A stretch of DNA of 64,000 bases from assembly GCF_963678635.1 (NCBI RefSeq), contig NC_087070.1:40431831-40495830 (forward strand), read 5' to 3'. The position numbers and the translations under genes were made by a program. This document shows, piece after piece, positions 53,184 to 64,000 of this stretch (positions are counted from its first letter, which is position 1; each line of letters opens with the position of its first letter). This stretch comes from Symsagittifera roscoffensis (Eukaryota > Xenacoelomorpha > Acoela > Convolutidae). Below the pieces are notes generated by a model. It had not been told where the DNA came from and ran no database searches. It saw only the letters and a program-made list of their open reading frames with translations.

Positions 53184-55120
53184 TGAGTCCGGGGAGTATG
53201 TGCCAGTCGGTCATGTCTGGAAGTTTGACCTTGAAGAATACGAAATAACGTGATTTTGGGATGAAGTTTAATTTTTCAAAATTTCGAATTGAGCCTGTCA
53301 TGCTCAACTTTCTCGCAGCAACTGAAAATCAGAAAATAAAATCAGAACAACCGAACAACCTATTCGCAATTTCCGTCGTAGAAAACGAGAGTAGAGCTGT
53401 CCTATCTGATATAGGAGAGATAGTATTCCCGAGAGCGAATTGAAATTCACCTGAACCAGAGTAAACCTTCAGTGGAAAGGTGCACAACTGAAGTCTCCCC
53501 ATGGTTCAGACCCCAAAACTAATTTCTCAAGTCAAAACTCATTTCCTTTAATTAGGATTCATTGGTGGAAAACTTCTCGAGTTATATTCAATTGTATTTA
53601 TGCTAGAGTTACTAATTGGCTTAATTACTCCAATCCTCAAGTGTGCTGCTATTTGAAAACTCAATTTAATTTTCCCGAGTGTGTTTTGTCATTGTTATGT
53701 TGAGTTAAGTCGAGTTTTTTGGTTGAACCATCTGAAATGGATCAAATTTCTACTGTCTAATAAAAAGTAACTTAACGGATTGTTCCGACCCTGTTTTTAA
53801 CGGCGTTCGTGTATTTTGGGTATTTTGAGACCTAAGTATGGGGACGTTCTTATTTCTAGAGTGGGGGGATATTTTGGTTGTGGCCTTTAAGCTGTAACGG
53901 GTTTTAGTCTCATGTCGCAAGTGAACCGAATTGGCTCCGACCGTTTTGAGGTAGAAAAACACAAGAGATAGTGTCCCTGACTCTTGAGCCAATGGTTATA
54001 GGGCCTATTTTTCTTAAGCCTCATATGTGACCGAAGTAGACGAATGTTACACGTAGAAAAAGTACCTTGTGACATTCGACCAGAATGGAAGAAAATGCAG
54101 ATTCGGCAATTTCGAGTTATTAGCCGCTAATCTTCGGAATTATCGTTTTTGAAGGAATAACAGTGTTATTGGAACGATTAGTCAAACTGGGAAGGCTAGA
54201 TTATTCTGATACTTTAAATTTTAAAAATTTCGAACGATGACGTCATACTTCTGAGAAACGTCAAAATCGACCATTTTGTAAGAAATCCAGAATTGAGACA
54301 CAACAACAATAGTTGCAACGGCGACAACATTGAGAATTGTGATAAAAAAGCAACAAAGAAAAGCAGAATTAGCAGAGACCGCTTCAAGTTGCAACGATTG
54401 TGTCGCTACAATCGTTGCAAGGCCGTTCACAACAACGATGAAGGGTAGAAAAACAGCCTTCCGGAAAGAAGATAAGGGTGTTATTTCCCTGGATTCAGGA
54501 ATCCCGAGGGGTCTCGGGACTTGAACTGAAATCCTTTTACATAAACTTTTAGCTTCCCTATTATGTCCTGAATTGAATTTAATTAACTTCTGAATTCATT
54601 TTCCGACGATGAGAAGCTATGAGTTAAGGGAAAGGGTTGATCCATCTTCGATGGAAATGATGATTTTATCTACTGAACAAAAACAATGGTAAATTAAAAA
54701 ATAGTAGTAGCCCGTTTTTTAGGAGTGACATCGTGCTCTGGGAATACTGCGACCCAGCCATGAGCTCACTAATTTTGCATGTAATTAAGTTAATTTTAAC
54801 CGTAGCCGAAAGCAGTAACGTTTTTGTCGACCCGATGTTAGAAAGACCACCAAAAGAACTGGCTTTGGTAGCGACGGTGAAATCATATAGAGCTCAATTA
54901 AGACGCTGGCCAGTCGTTTTATAGTTTAGCTTTATTTTCCGTCGATATCTACTTCCGGGCGAATGTTACATAGATGTTTTTATGGCGCTCCTTGGGTGTT
55001 ATTCTTTTTTAACATCATGACCGGCAGAACCGTTAACGAGCATTCCGCGCCGAGCAAATGCTCATAATAAGGCCCTTATCACCGGGGCGGAAGGGTAGTT
55101 TGGAACACGGAAGCCTTCCG
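53184..55120 (+). repeat. LTR shared by element X (3') and element G2 (5')
   Basis: Starts TGAGTCCGGGGAGTATGTGCC, the same as the L LTR. Contains 53474-54051 (copy of 25226-25803) and a region resembling L U3 (TTCTGAGAAACGTCAAAATCGACCATTTTG), AAAGGGTTGATCCATCTTCGATGG at about 54632 (L: AAAGGGTCAATCCATCTCC..), GGCCAGTCGTT, and GAATGTTACATAGATG..TTTTTATGGCGCTCC (54961-54990). The end hairpin CGGAAGG(55088)...CCTTCCG(55120) closes it. At 1.9 kb it is long. Confidence 0.65.
53474..54051 (+). repeat. 578-bp direct repeat (copy of 25226-25803)
   Basis: Offset 28248 bp throughout; only a few mismatches. It is part of the X LTR pair. Confidence 0.95.
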
Positions 55121-57953
55121 GGTTCCCGAATCTAGCATTTCATTCTAGTTAACACCGAAGATTCACGTACCAGGAAGGGTGGGGGATTGGCCGTCCCGTC
55201 GTTCCCTGAGAGGTTTGTGACCAAAGACACTTAAAGATATATAAGAAACCAAACAAAAAGTAGTATAGTACCCAAGAAAAACCAAAAAACATAAAAAACA
55301 ACCAAAAAAACCAAAAACAGTAGAAAAAAAATTAGTAGAAATCATCCCCCCATACAAGATTTGATCCGACCCTCCCGTTTGTTGTTGATAGATATACTGT
55401 TGTTACAGGCGTTTATATCAATCAGGATCGTTACGATCAATTTGTGGCTAGTTTGTGAGGCTTGTACTGTAGGGTTATTTGAGTATTTAAGCACGTTAAT
55501 GCTAATTTGCGCTCAATCCGGAAGGGCCTGCTGATTTGCGCTCAATCCGGAAGGGTCTCGGGATTAGTGAAGAAGACTGATCCGACAAGCAGTACAACGA
55601 GTGACAAGAGGGGGCTCAACGACAACATTAATCGACTGTTGGGTATCGTTAACAAGTTTTGATTCCCTTTTGGTACAAAAAACAAGATAGTAATACGTGG
55701 GGGGCTGGACAGTGCTGCACTGTAGTGACCCTTCACCGAACTGCGAATTTCCGAGTTAAAACCTTAAATCGGATATTGAACAAACACGGAGGGGTATAGT
55801 TTTATTAGTTATATACACTATATTAATCATATTAATACTATAAAATCGTTTTTCAGAGAAAAACACAGTAAGCGGACCGGTTTTTAGGATCGAAATAGCG
55901 ATATTTTGATCCCCCCACAAATCGCGATTTTTGAGACATCATTTTTTTTTGATACGGAAAAAAGCACTATATTTATGAGTTACATTGTAACTGTGCTAGT
56001 ATAATGGGTATAACCGGTTGAGTTTAGTTCAGAAGTGGTTGGAACTATTATGGTATAAAAATAAACGAATATTCGTGATTTTTAAAAAAACAGAACAAAA
56101 TAAAATGAAAAAAAAAAACTTTGAAATTTTTGAGTTAGGAGTGTAAAATAGTTGTTCGGACAACGCCCACTAATGAATCGATAGCTTTTAAAATCCGTTT
56201 GCCGATAACCTTCCGGGTTACAGAGAAATCGAACTTAACGTGTTTGATTTAGTGGATTCATCAATCCGGAGGGGTCCAAATAGCATAGTTTTTCGCAATT
56301 TTTTTTCAACTAGAGCCTTTTAGATCGGGTTTTAATTGCATTGAACTAGAAAAGTATAGACTTTCTGAGCTCAGAGCAATAATTTTTAGGTCGAAAAGAA
56401 CAGAATTGCGAAAAAAGTTACGCGAAACCTATAAGAGAGAAATTTTTTGACCTTAGAAAAAAGACGTTTTGCTTAATAACTTTGGAACTACTGGACAAAT
56501 CCAGTTGATCTTGGTACCATTAGATTAGAAAACAGCTGAGTTTACTAATAGAAACATCAAATATTCAAAAAAGTAAGCGTGAAAGTTTTTAGGATTGTTT
56601 TTAGCAAATTCACCAATTCGGGAAGGTAGACCCTTCACGTTTTATAAAAAAAAATTTGGAAACCCCTTACACCCCTAGCAAAGGGTAGAAACGGTTGAAT
56701 AAGGCAATTTTACGCTATTCTAGACAAAAAGGGAAGGCTAAAGGCACAAGAAAACCTTAGTCGAGCCGAAACTAGGCTAGCGATAAGACCCTTCACCGTT
56801 AGGGTGAGTCATCGAATAAAGGGCTTAACTTCAATCCGGAAGGGTCTTGGGAAGGACGACACACCCTTCCTAATTGATTCAAACAGCAGAATAGCATCGG
56901 AGAACGTATTCGGAAGGGTATAGGTTGGAAATGTAGAAAGCTTCTGAGAAGCTATTTTTACGAACTCTGAGGGGTCCTAATCCGAAGGGGTCTAAATTTT
57001 TACAAAAACGGAGGGGTCCCAATCCGGAGGGTTCTAAATTTTTACAGAAACGGAGGGGTCCTAATCCGGAGGGGTCTAAACTTTTACAAAACAGGAAGGG
57101 TCCCAATCAGGAGGGGTCCGGTTTTTGTCAATCCGGAGGGGTCCGATTTTTGTCAATCCGGAGGGGTCCCAATTTTGCCAATCCGGAGTGGTATCATTTT
57201 GTCATAACATAAGAAGACAACAGAATAGAAAGTAGTTAAGGATATTAGGTTATTAAGAGATAGGCTGCGAACCAGTGACTGCACTGGTAACTTGCCTTTT
57301 GAAAAAACCGAATAAAAACAAAACAGGTTTAAACTCGGACATTCGCGACACTAAGTCTAAATTGATCAAGAGTGTGTAACTCATAAGTGTGGACTCAAAT
57401 CAAAAACGTTTTTGAGAAAAATGACTGCCCTGAGGATTTTAGTAGGTCTAGCTCGGGCAGTTCGAAGGCAGATAGGTAACACAGGACTCGGTGGGTGCAA
57501 TAGACGCCCACTTGAGAAAATTACTGCCTTCAAGTTTTGTCTGTTTGATGCAACACCAAGCAGGGAAAGTTCTTTATTTACATACAAGTTCAACTATTGT
57601 ACTGCGACTGACTAAAACTACAAAACACATACGTTTTTCATAAAAATATTCTTGTTTTGTTATTTCTGGTTTTAATTCAATAATATTTGTGCTAGATTGG
57701 GTAGTGAACACACTATCTTTTAAACAGACTGATATCATCATACTGTGCTAGCTTCATACCTTACAACTAATAATCGATTACTGTGGATAAATTGTATATA
57801 CGATGTACCGTGATAACATACAAGGATTCGTGGTCACTATTTAATAGAAACTTTTGGAATTTACTGTGTTGTGTTATTATTATCAGTAGTCAGATCAAAA
57901 GGACACTAGCAATCGAATTGAGTGTATAGGTAGTAAGAAGTGGTAAATTGAGT
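55121..57953 (+). other. Long leader of element G2
   Basis: No gene over 2.8 kb. It is homologous in layout to the G1 leader: an A-rich AAACCAAAAAACAT stretch (55230-55330), GATCGTTACGATCAA (55423), GAGTATTTAAGCACGTTAATG (55480), GACTGTTGGGTATCG (55633). From 56260 on, CGGAGGGGTC and CGGAAGGGTC motifs recur. Small frames here are not convincing. Confidence 0.6.
56920..57195 (+). repeat. Dispersed GGAGGGGTC motif array
   Basis: About ten copies of CCGGAGGGGTCC/T with a loose 25-45 bp spacing; three neighbouring units share GGTCYNAAWTTTTTACAAAA. Confidence 0.85.
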
Positions 57954-59563
57954 ATGAGTCTGGACAAGTCAAGAATACCTAAATTAGAAGATAGCTCCAG
58001 GAAATTCATACCTGAGAAACTCATACCAGGAAATTCATACAAGAGCAATGACCGACCCTTTTGTGGAAAGGATCGGCCAAACCCGGACCGACAAAGGGGA
58101 GACGGTTTCAGGCAGAATGGTTGAAACCAGGAGTCAAAAACCTCAGAAGAGCGAAAAGCTATGCTAAAAGTGGAGGTCCATCCGGGCCAGGCCATGAATG
58201 AGAACCGGGATATACATGGTCCGGAGGGGAGAGGAAACAGAAGGCTGGCGAGTTAATCTACTCGGGTAGAACAAGGCCAAGATTTTGCCACTTCCACCGG
58301 GACACTGTACCGAGAGGAGATGTCAGAACTGTCCGACTCTCTACTGAATTTGTGGCAACTAGAATATCTCCCACAGACAACACCATGATGGCAGGCGTGA
58401 CGGAGAAACAGGCAACGTCCTCATCGTTTTCAGAAAGAGTGGAGAACACTTTCGGAAACATCTTTCCATTCACCAAGGGAGTGGGTACAGGAGATGAAGG
58501 TGAATCCCAGGAGGAAGAAGAGGGCAATGATGAGCAAGTTGGGTTTGGATCTCGAGTCAGCCTCAATAGTTCGAGCCAGGAGAATGAGGCATACACCGAC
58601 AGTGAGACTGGAACCATGGACAAATTTGGTGTGGTGCGAACGATAAGCAAAGACACAAACACATCCGGCCAGTCAAGAGACTTTGTGAGTTTGACAAATT
58701 CGTAAACGCGAACTGGGGAGAATAGAAACATAGGGCTAAGAGGTGGATAATGAAAAGACGTCGAGGTAGAGAATCAAAGCCCGAATCTCTACCAGCACAA
58801 AGCTACATGGGATCGACAGGGTGACACCGCCACTTGTGACGCCACAAGTAGAGAACGGAGCATCAATTGAAGAAGCCTTGAACAACATAGCGGACAGTAT
58901 AGGCGAACAAAAAGAACAGATGTCCATAAGACTGAGTGAACTAGAGAGAGCAGTCCACATTGAAAGGGAAAGTCTGCCGTAAGAAATAAACCGCAATAGT
59001 CAAGAAGTTGGTAAAAGCGAAGAACGCTTGAAGGAAAGAACGGATGAACACATGGCGAAGAACTGGTCGTGGATGACAAGGGTAGCAGAACAAAGAGAGT
59101 TACGGTTAAGAGACGACATGGTGAAGTTGACAACTCAACAAGAGCAGACTCTTGGGACTCTTGACACAACGATAGATGCGATGATGGAGAGGCGAACTCA
59201 GGCTATCATGACAGGTTGGACGGGCTACTAGGCAGCAGGAGTGGACCAAGAGAAGGGAAACCGAAATCGGGAGGTCCCAGCAGGGAGCCGAAGGTGAACT
59301 TCAATGACCAACAGAAAAGGAGAAGGACATATGGATCCACTAGAGGTAGGGGCAATTCAGCAGGCTATGTCTTAGGGGATAATAGAACATGGGGCCCACA
59401 CTTCAGAGGAAGTTCAACTGGCAATATACAGACTTCAAACGAACGACCGACGCAAGGCACACAAGCGACGGGGAGAGGTGATTCCAGGGACAGGAGAGAG
59501 TCATGCAAGCGCAGGGATGAGTCATGCGAGCCAAGGAAGAAACAATCCCGGCGATTCGGATAG
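57954..59563 (+). pseudogene. G2 Gag N-terminal region
   Basis: Begins MSLDKSRIPKLEDSS at 57954 (chosen because the G1 copy begins similarly). It is broken by a stop near 58.12 kb and several frameshifts. Pieces 58352-58705 (acidic, Ser-rich), about 58.85-59.23 kb (coiled coil, LSELERAVHIERES and REQ-type heptads) and 59216-59563 (Arg- and Gly-rich, as in G1) follow the same order as G1 gag. Confidence 0.65.
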
Positions 59564-60120
59564 AAGGGATATACCAAATACAGAACCCTTATCTGGGGGC
59601 GAAGATACTCAGGCGTTGCATTCAAGAGATGCTACAGCAATGGTCACAGCCTTTGAACCCCTAAATAGGTCTTTGGAGACATTCCTAACGAGGTTATCCA
59701 GAACCAATGTACGCAGTGAAAAGTCCAGAAGAGGCTTTAAGAAACCAAGATGCTATAAAGACGAATCTGACGGCTGCATTGACACCTGGATAGAGGTGAT
59801 GAAATTGCATTTTGAGGAAGAAGACCTGTCAGAAAGGCAAAAGTTTGGTGCGCTCACCAAAAACTTGGAAGGGACAGCCGTAAACTTTGTGATGGCCAAA
59901 AAGCAATATCAGCGGGATACTGCTGAGAAAATTTTTGAAATCTTGTTAAATCGTTTTGGCTAAGGGGTGCAGGGACACCAAGCAATGATGCGCTTCGAGA
60001 AAAGGAGGCAACGAGAAGATGAGACGATAGACAAGTTTCGAGACGATTTGGAGATTCTTAGAAGGCGTAGCCAACCGGACGAGTCGAACAGGAGGATGAA
60101 CTTGGCGGTAGCCTCAAAAT
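59478..60120 (+). pseudogene. G2 Gag capsid domain
   Basis: Capsid core with FEPLNRSLETFLTRLS, CIDTWIEVMKLHFEEED, LEGTAVNFVMAKKQ and AEKIFEILLNRFG up to a TAA at 59961-59963; the last helices (MMRFEKRRQREDETID) follow in the same frame after this stop. Residues correspond one to one with the G1 capsid. It would form particles; it is broken here. Confidence 0.8.
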
Positions 60121-60135
60121 GATGAACTTCGAACA

Positions 60136-60702
60136 ATGTTAGCAACGCATTACACACCACTATCAACCAATGCGCCAACACCAGAGGAGTTGAGGCTCAA
60201 GTCAAAAGAATATCTTTTGCCAAAACCTCCATCGAGATCTGGATATTACAAAAACAATTATGGCAATTTTAACAACGGACCAGCAAACCAAGGAAACAAC
60301 CGGTATAAACCGAGGGACGATACGGACAAGATGTGCTCTTGTGCAAATTGCAGTTCGACGGACCATCATGTGTCAGCATGCCCAACATATAAACAGGGCT
60401 TGAAAGCAATAGGCTTTAGCCTCGAGGACGAAGATGCGTCAGAAGTCGATCATGAAGATTTCATGAGAGGAGTAATTGCAAAATTCGGCCCGAGGTGTTT
60501 CATTTCCAACTTAGAAGGTCATTTGAAATCGGATTGTCCGCAATTTTGGGATGCTGTAGCAGACATCAAGCATCCAAGGCACGAGGAATCTTTATCGGGA
60601 GTGAAAGCCAGCAAGACTCGCCTATTAAGTGAAGCGGAGGCGCGCCGAAAAGAAAAACTGCAAGAACTGGCAACGAAGAAAATGCACGCGGTAACAAATT
60701 AG
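60136..60702 (+). pseudogene. G2 Gag nucleocapsid
   Basis: 188 codons. The first zinc knuckle CANCSSTDHHVSAC is intact. The second reads CFISNLEGHLKSDC, with Ser in place of the second Cys, so it can no longer bind zinc normally. Then DCPQFWDAVADIKHPRHEE as in G1, and a charged C-terminus before a stop at 60702. Confidence 0.82.
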
Positions 60703-61573
60703 ACATGTGAGCTGGAACCGGTGACTGCGGCGGATGACTTCAAGATTGATTATAGGGCAGCCGCGAGGGATGCTCTAAATAGAGTGCAACAGGAACTGGT
60801 AACGAAAAATATTGATCAAAAGTGCTCGAACTGTAAATTGAGAAACTACAGGAGAAGCTGAATGCCGTCGAGGCAACAGAAGTCGAGGAAACAAAGGCAC
60901 CAAGTAATTTAAGCATGAAACTTAATGTGATCTCCGAGCAGAGGTTCGGTATGGTGCCACAAGGAAGCAAAATACAGTCAATAATCTCGGTAGCAGGACA
61001 CCAGGTAATCAGAAATCTGAGTGAACCATCAGAGTTCACTTTGATGCATTTGGACACAATCTGAGTGAACCATCAGAGTTCACTTTGATGCATTTGGACA
61101 CATATGCAGATTATCTGAGGCAGGTGGAGCCACGCACTGAGTCGAGAGCTGTGCGAGCACTACTAATAACTGGTGGCCCTCGCATAAAGAAGCTTTATGG
61201 GCGCTGCAAGGAAGTCTCAAGGACCGTATCAAGATTGGGAAGGAATGGGCTTCACGAGGGAAGATCTAATTCCGACGAATCTCCGACTGGCTGCAGCCAA
61301 TCGAGGGGCGATATACGTAGCCGGAAGAACAACAATAACGGTCCTCCAATGGGAGGACGGAATCTTTGGATGAGCTTCCTGGTGGTAGAGAATTTGGACA
61401 ACGCCGACCAATTCATCCTGGGCAGAGATTTTGTCAGGAATTTTGACGTGATGATTGTCTTGAACAACGGTCTAATAAGGATTAGGAACCCGGATCGGAA
61501 GTATGTTAAGCAACCAATCAATAGATTAAGAACAGACGAGTATAAGGTGCATTTTTTTCAGACAGAAAAGTAA
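60703..61573 (+). pseudogene. G2 protease region, active site lost
   Basis: Contains VIRNLSEPSEFTLMHLDTYAD and ALLITGGPRI (aligned with the G1 frame before the protease) and then, from about 61.36 kb, FLVVENLDNADQFILGRDFV (the protease C-terminal half). Between them the Asp-Thr-Gly segment present in G1 is missing, with a direct jump into the GFTREDL-like part at about 61.25 kb. A 46-bp tandem duplication lies at 61013-61104. No active protease is possible. Confidence 0.7.
61013..61104 (+). repeat. 46-bp tandem duplication in G2
   Basis: AATCTGAGTGAACCATCAGAG..TTTGATGCATTTGGACACA occurs twice in direct succession (about 61013-61058 and 61059-61104). Confidence 0.9.
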
Positions 61574-62604
61574 AATTACACCCGGGACAAGCAGTAGTAG
61601 CAATTTTTAGAATGAGAAATTTAAATTCGTTAAGTGATAGTAAACAGGTTTGTTTGGTACCGAATCCAAATAGTCAAAATTCAGTGATTTTAGGCCGGAG
61701 CTTCTTGGTAACTCGAAACGGACTGTGTGTCAGTGTGTTATTGAACACACTGGACACCACGGTTTCAATCCAGCGTGGAAAGAAACTTGGTTACGCTTTG
61801 CCGATGAGGACCGACTATGAAGAGACACGAAACTTGAAGAAACATAGTGTGAAAGACTGTCCTTATCATGCCAATAAAGACAAAAATTTTTATAAGAATT
61901 AATGAATTTAAATCTATTCATAAATTGTTTTTTAATGAAGTCCAAAACGTGCTGCTCGAATTTTCCGGAACGGCCCTCGTCATATGAACTCGAGTCTGAC
62001 AAACCGTTTTTGCCGGAGATAGAACATTTAAAAGGGAAAATAGGCGAGGGAGATTTGGAATTGCTTCGGAAGTTTTTAAATCGGGACGCGGATGTATTTT
62101 CAAAACATAAGGCGGATATCGGTTGCTGTAATTTCGTCGAACACGAAATCGAACTTGATGAAGGCGCCGTTTCCCATAGGGAAGGCGCAAGACGAATGAC
62201 GCCACATAAATCGGAAGCGTGCTGAGCGGAAATAGAAATGTTGCTCGAATACGACACGATAGAACCCTCGAAATCGCCTTGGGCTTGCGGGGTAGTAATG
62301 GCGAAAAAGAAGGGGGTCAGCTTAGGTTTTATTGCGACTTTCGCTACTTGAACGCGGTAACGATAAAAGATGCCTACCCGATACCGAGAATAGACGAGAG
62401 CCTCTCTAAAATTGGTGATGTCAAGTTCTTCACCACATTGGACCTGGGTTCTGCCTTCTGGCAGGTCCCTCTGCGGAAGAAGGCTAGAGAAGAGACCGGA
62501 TTATCGTGTGAATTGGGGTTTTACCAGAGGAAGAGGATGCCCTTCGGCTTGTGCAACGCAACGGCCATTTTTCAAAGACTGATGGCTCAGACTCTCGGAT
62601 CTAC
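61574..62604 (+). pseudogene. G2 connector and reverse transcriptase N-terminal half
   Basis: Connector with QVCLVPNPNSQNSVILGRSF (61.65 kb) and FPERPSSYELESD, then ADVFSKHKADIGCCNFVEHE, a TGA at 62223, and after frameshifts LRFYCDFRYLNAVT, FFTTLDLGSAFWQV (first catalytic Asp intact, unlike G1) and KRMPFGLCNATAIFQ. It breaks off after MAQTL at about 62.60 kb: the YxDD strand, thumb, RNase H and spacer are absent. Confidence 0.85.
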
Positions 62605-62610
62605 TAAGAG
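62590..62610 (+). other. Internal deletion joint in G2 pol
   Basis: RT sequence (G1 position about 17.47 kb) passes directly into the pre-integrase segment (G1 about 15.30 kb), a loss of about 2.2 kb compared with G1. The joint carries CGGATCT, which is also found in G1 just before the pre-integrase segment, so short-homology joining is likely. Confidence 0.85.
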
Positions 62611-63850
62611 CGCACAGAAAAGACCGCATGACAAGCAGCCCGAAAAGGTGGATCGAAAATGGTTCTCCGGACAAAGGAGACCTCGAGGAAGACAGTTATC
62701 GCATTCTGAGACAGTATTTTATGCAGAAAGAGGGAAGGTTATAATTGAACAAGGACGGGATTGTGGCTTGCAAGAGAAGAGATGAAGACAAAGTTCTATA
62801 CAAGTATAACTCGATAGTGTTGCCGCAACTCTATCAAACAGAACTCTTATTCAGGTCGCATGATCAGATGGGCCATCAGAGGATCGACAAAGTATATTAG
62901 AGGATCCTGAAGCGCTTTGAGTGGCCTGGAAAGAAAAAGGCATGCTAGAAGTGGGTAACAGCATGTCTGTCATGCCAACAGGTCAAGGATCCAAGGAAAT
63001 GGTGATTTCCTTTACAATCGATCGAGTCGTCTGAATTCAACGAGGTGGTGCAGATAGATCACCGGAAGATATGCATGACAGACAGTGGTTTTAATGAAGT
63101 CTTGGTCATGATAGATCACTTCACGAACTATGCAGAGGCCGTGCCCTGCATAACTGCCTAAGCGGAAGAGACGTGCGACCACCTGATCAATACGTGGATA
63201 GCGAGACATGGTTGTCCGATGACGTTCAATCGGATAAAGGAACATCTTTCGTGGGAGAACTTACAAAAGAGCTAATGCGACGTTCGCAGGTGGCTCAGGC
63301 TCACTCCACGACATACCATCCTTAGACGAATGGCTTAGTCGAAAGGCAAAATAGAACAATAGTGTCGATGCAGAGGGTATATTGTTCCAGGTACATGACC
63401 GATTGGGACAGATATCTTTCACAGAAGATGGGAGCTTACAATAGAACGCAACATTCCACCACCGGAGTAAGTCCACATATGATGCTAACCGGGCACGAGA
63501 AGTCTTTGCCCTTGACTTTCTTCTACCCAGAGTATGAGGCTAAGAGGACGTCACCACAGGTCTATGTAAGGGATGTAATAAGACGCCAGCAGGAGTTAAA
63601 CGACTTATGTAGACGAAATACTCAGCAGGCACAGGCAAGGCAGAGGAAAAAATTTGACAAGAAAGCAGCTGTTGCAAAACTTTTTCCTTAGGGGTAGGGG
63701 ACTACTTATGGGTATTTCAGAACGTCATACCAACGAGAGGAACAAAAAAGCTCCTAAAAATGGAGGGGACCCTTCATGATTACGGAGGTACACCAGGAGG
63801 GACGCTTCTATAGACTGAGTACTGGCCGAGCCGCTCATTACGAAAACATT
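62605..63850 (+). pseudogene. G2 integrase
   Basis: FRSHDQMGHQ (zinc His pair, 62.85 kb) and ACLSCQQV (Cys pair, 62.96 kb) give a complete zinc-binding domain, unlike G1. Core: VQIDHRK (63.05 kb; first Asp), FNQSDKG-like region (63.22 kb; second Asp, with a small frameshift and Asn-to-Lys change next to it), GLVERQNR (63.33 kb; Glu). C-terminal: HMMLTGHEKSLPLTFFYPE (63.48 kb) and ITEVHQEGRFYRLS (63.78 kb). Stops at about 62.90, 62.95, 63.16 and 63.32 kb and near 63.69 kb inactivate it. Confidence 0.85.
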
Positions 63851-64000
63851 AAGCCACACAATCCATCGACAGAAGACTGATGTATACCTGAAGACATGGA
63901 AGAGGGGGATTATCTAATGTTGTACCCTTCTTGTGAGCTCAATTAGAAGGGCACCAGGGAAAAGAACGATTGAAATGAAGTCATAGAGGAAGGAACAAGT
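63840..64000 (+). pseudogene. G2 pol acidic C-terminal region, cut by window end
   Basis: After ENIKPHNPSTED the frame reads DMEEGDYLML and CELN before stops, matching the start of the G1 acidic tail that leads to the macro domain. The window ends before any macro-domain sequence. Confidence 0.65.

Noticed and set aside
57381-57615. Two overlapping short ORFs on opposite strands in the G2 leader
   Set aside because: Both are near 70 codons, overlap each other completely and have no counterpart in the G1 leader.

Overview
The window is eukaryotic, most likely invertebrate, repeat DNA and contains no convincing host gene. Everything that can be read belongs to transposable elements: a Maverick/Polinton DNA transposon with capsid genes, and several large LTR elements of one Ty3/Gypsy-related family. 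Codon use, short introns with GT..TTTNAG borders and the element types point to an animal. From recall only, without a search, the families resemble repeats common in cnidarian assemblies; treat that as a weak guess.

Layout. (1) 1-8.2 kb, element L, + strand: the C-terminal part of a large uncharacterised ORF ('ORF2', 2-3026), a 3' untranslated region and an LTR starting TGTCCGGGG at 3787. The stretch 2091-5072 is tandemly duplicated as 5073-8226. (2) 7.8-25.2 kb, element G1, - strand and tail-to-tail with L: 5' LTR remnant (24817-25225), leader, gag (two CCHC knuckles), aspartic protease, reverse transcriptase, RNase H, a long acidic spacer, integrase, an acidic tail, a macro domain (12506-13130), a second ORF (8904-12086) homologous to L ORF2, and a truncated 3' LTR. 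L and G1 therefore form a large imperfect palindrome (about 311-11585). (3) 25.2-55.1 kb, element X, + strand and head-to-head with G1: a 5' LTR, a leader, a long ORF with no reverse transcriptase but with an SGNH-hydrolase-like N-terminal part and an ORF2-like C-terminal part, then a 3' LTR (53184-55120). (4) 32198-50762, inside ORF X: a complete 18.6 kb Maverick with about 0.2 kb terminal inverted repeats and a 6-bp target duplication (GGCGTA). (5) 55.1-64 kb, element G2, + strand: leader, gag and a pol deleted for half of RT and all of RNase H, cut by the window end.

The Maverick carries, on the - strand from its left end, a cysteine protease, double jelly-roll major capsid protein, small basic protein, minor capsid protein, retroviral-type integrase with a conserved upstream partner, packaging ATPase, a two-helix membrane protein and two conserved unknowns. 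Protein-primed family B DNA polymerase is on the + strand at the right end. Two lineage-specific ORFs (41472-42031 and 42874-43377) lie in the middle. All essential genes carry frameshifts or stops, so this copy is inactive. Its right end, with the polymerase C-terminus and the terminal repeat, is duplicated in tandem.

The most interesting points are the macro domain in a Gypsy pol, the RT-less LTR element X with its SGNH-like ORF, the exact nesting of the Maverick in that ORF, LTR-end hairpins that keep pairing while their sequence changes, and leader motifs (GGAGGGTT in G1, GGAGGGGTC in G2) that have drifted together within each element.
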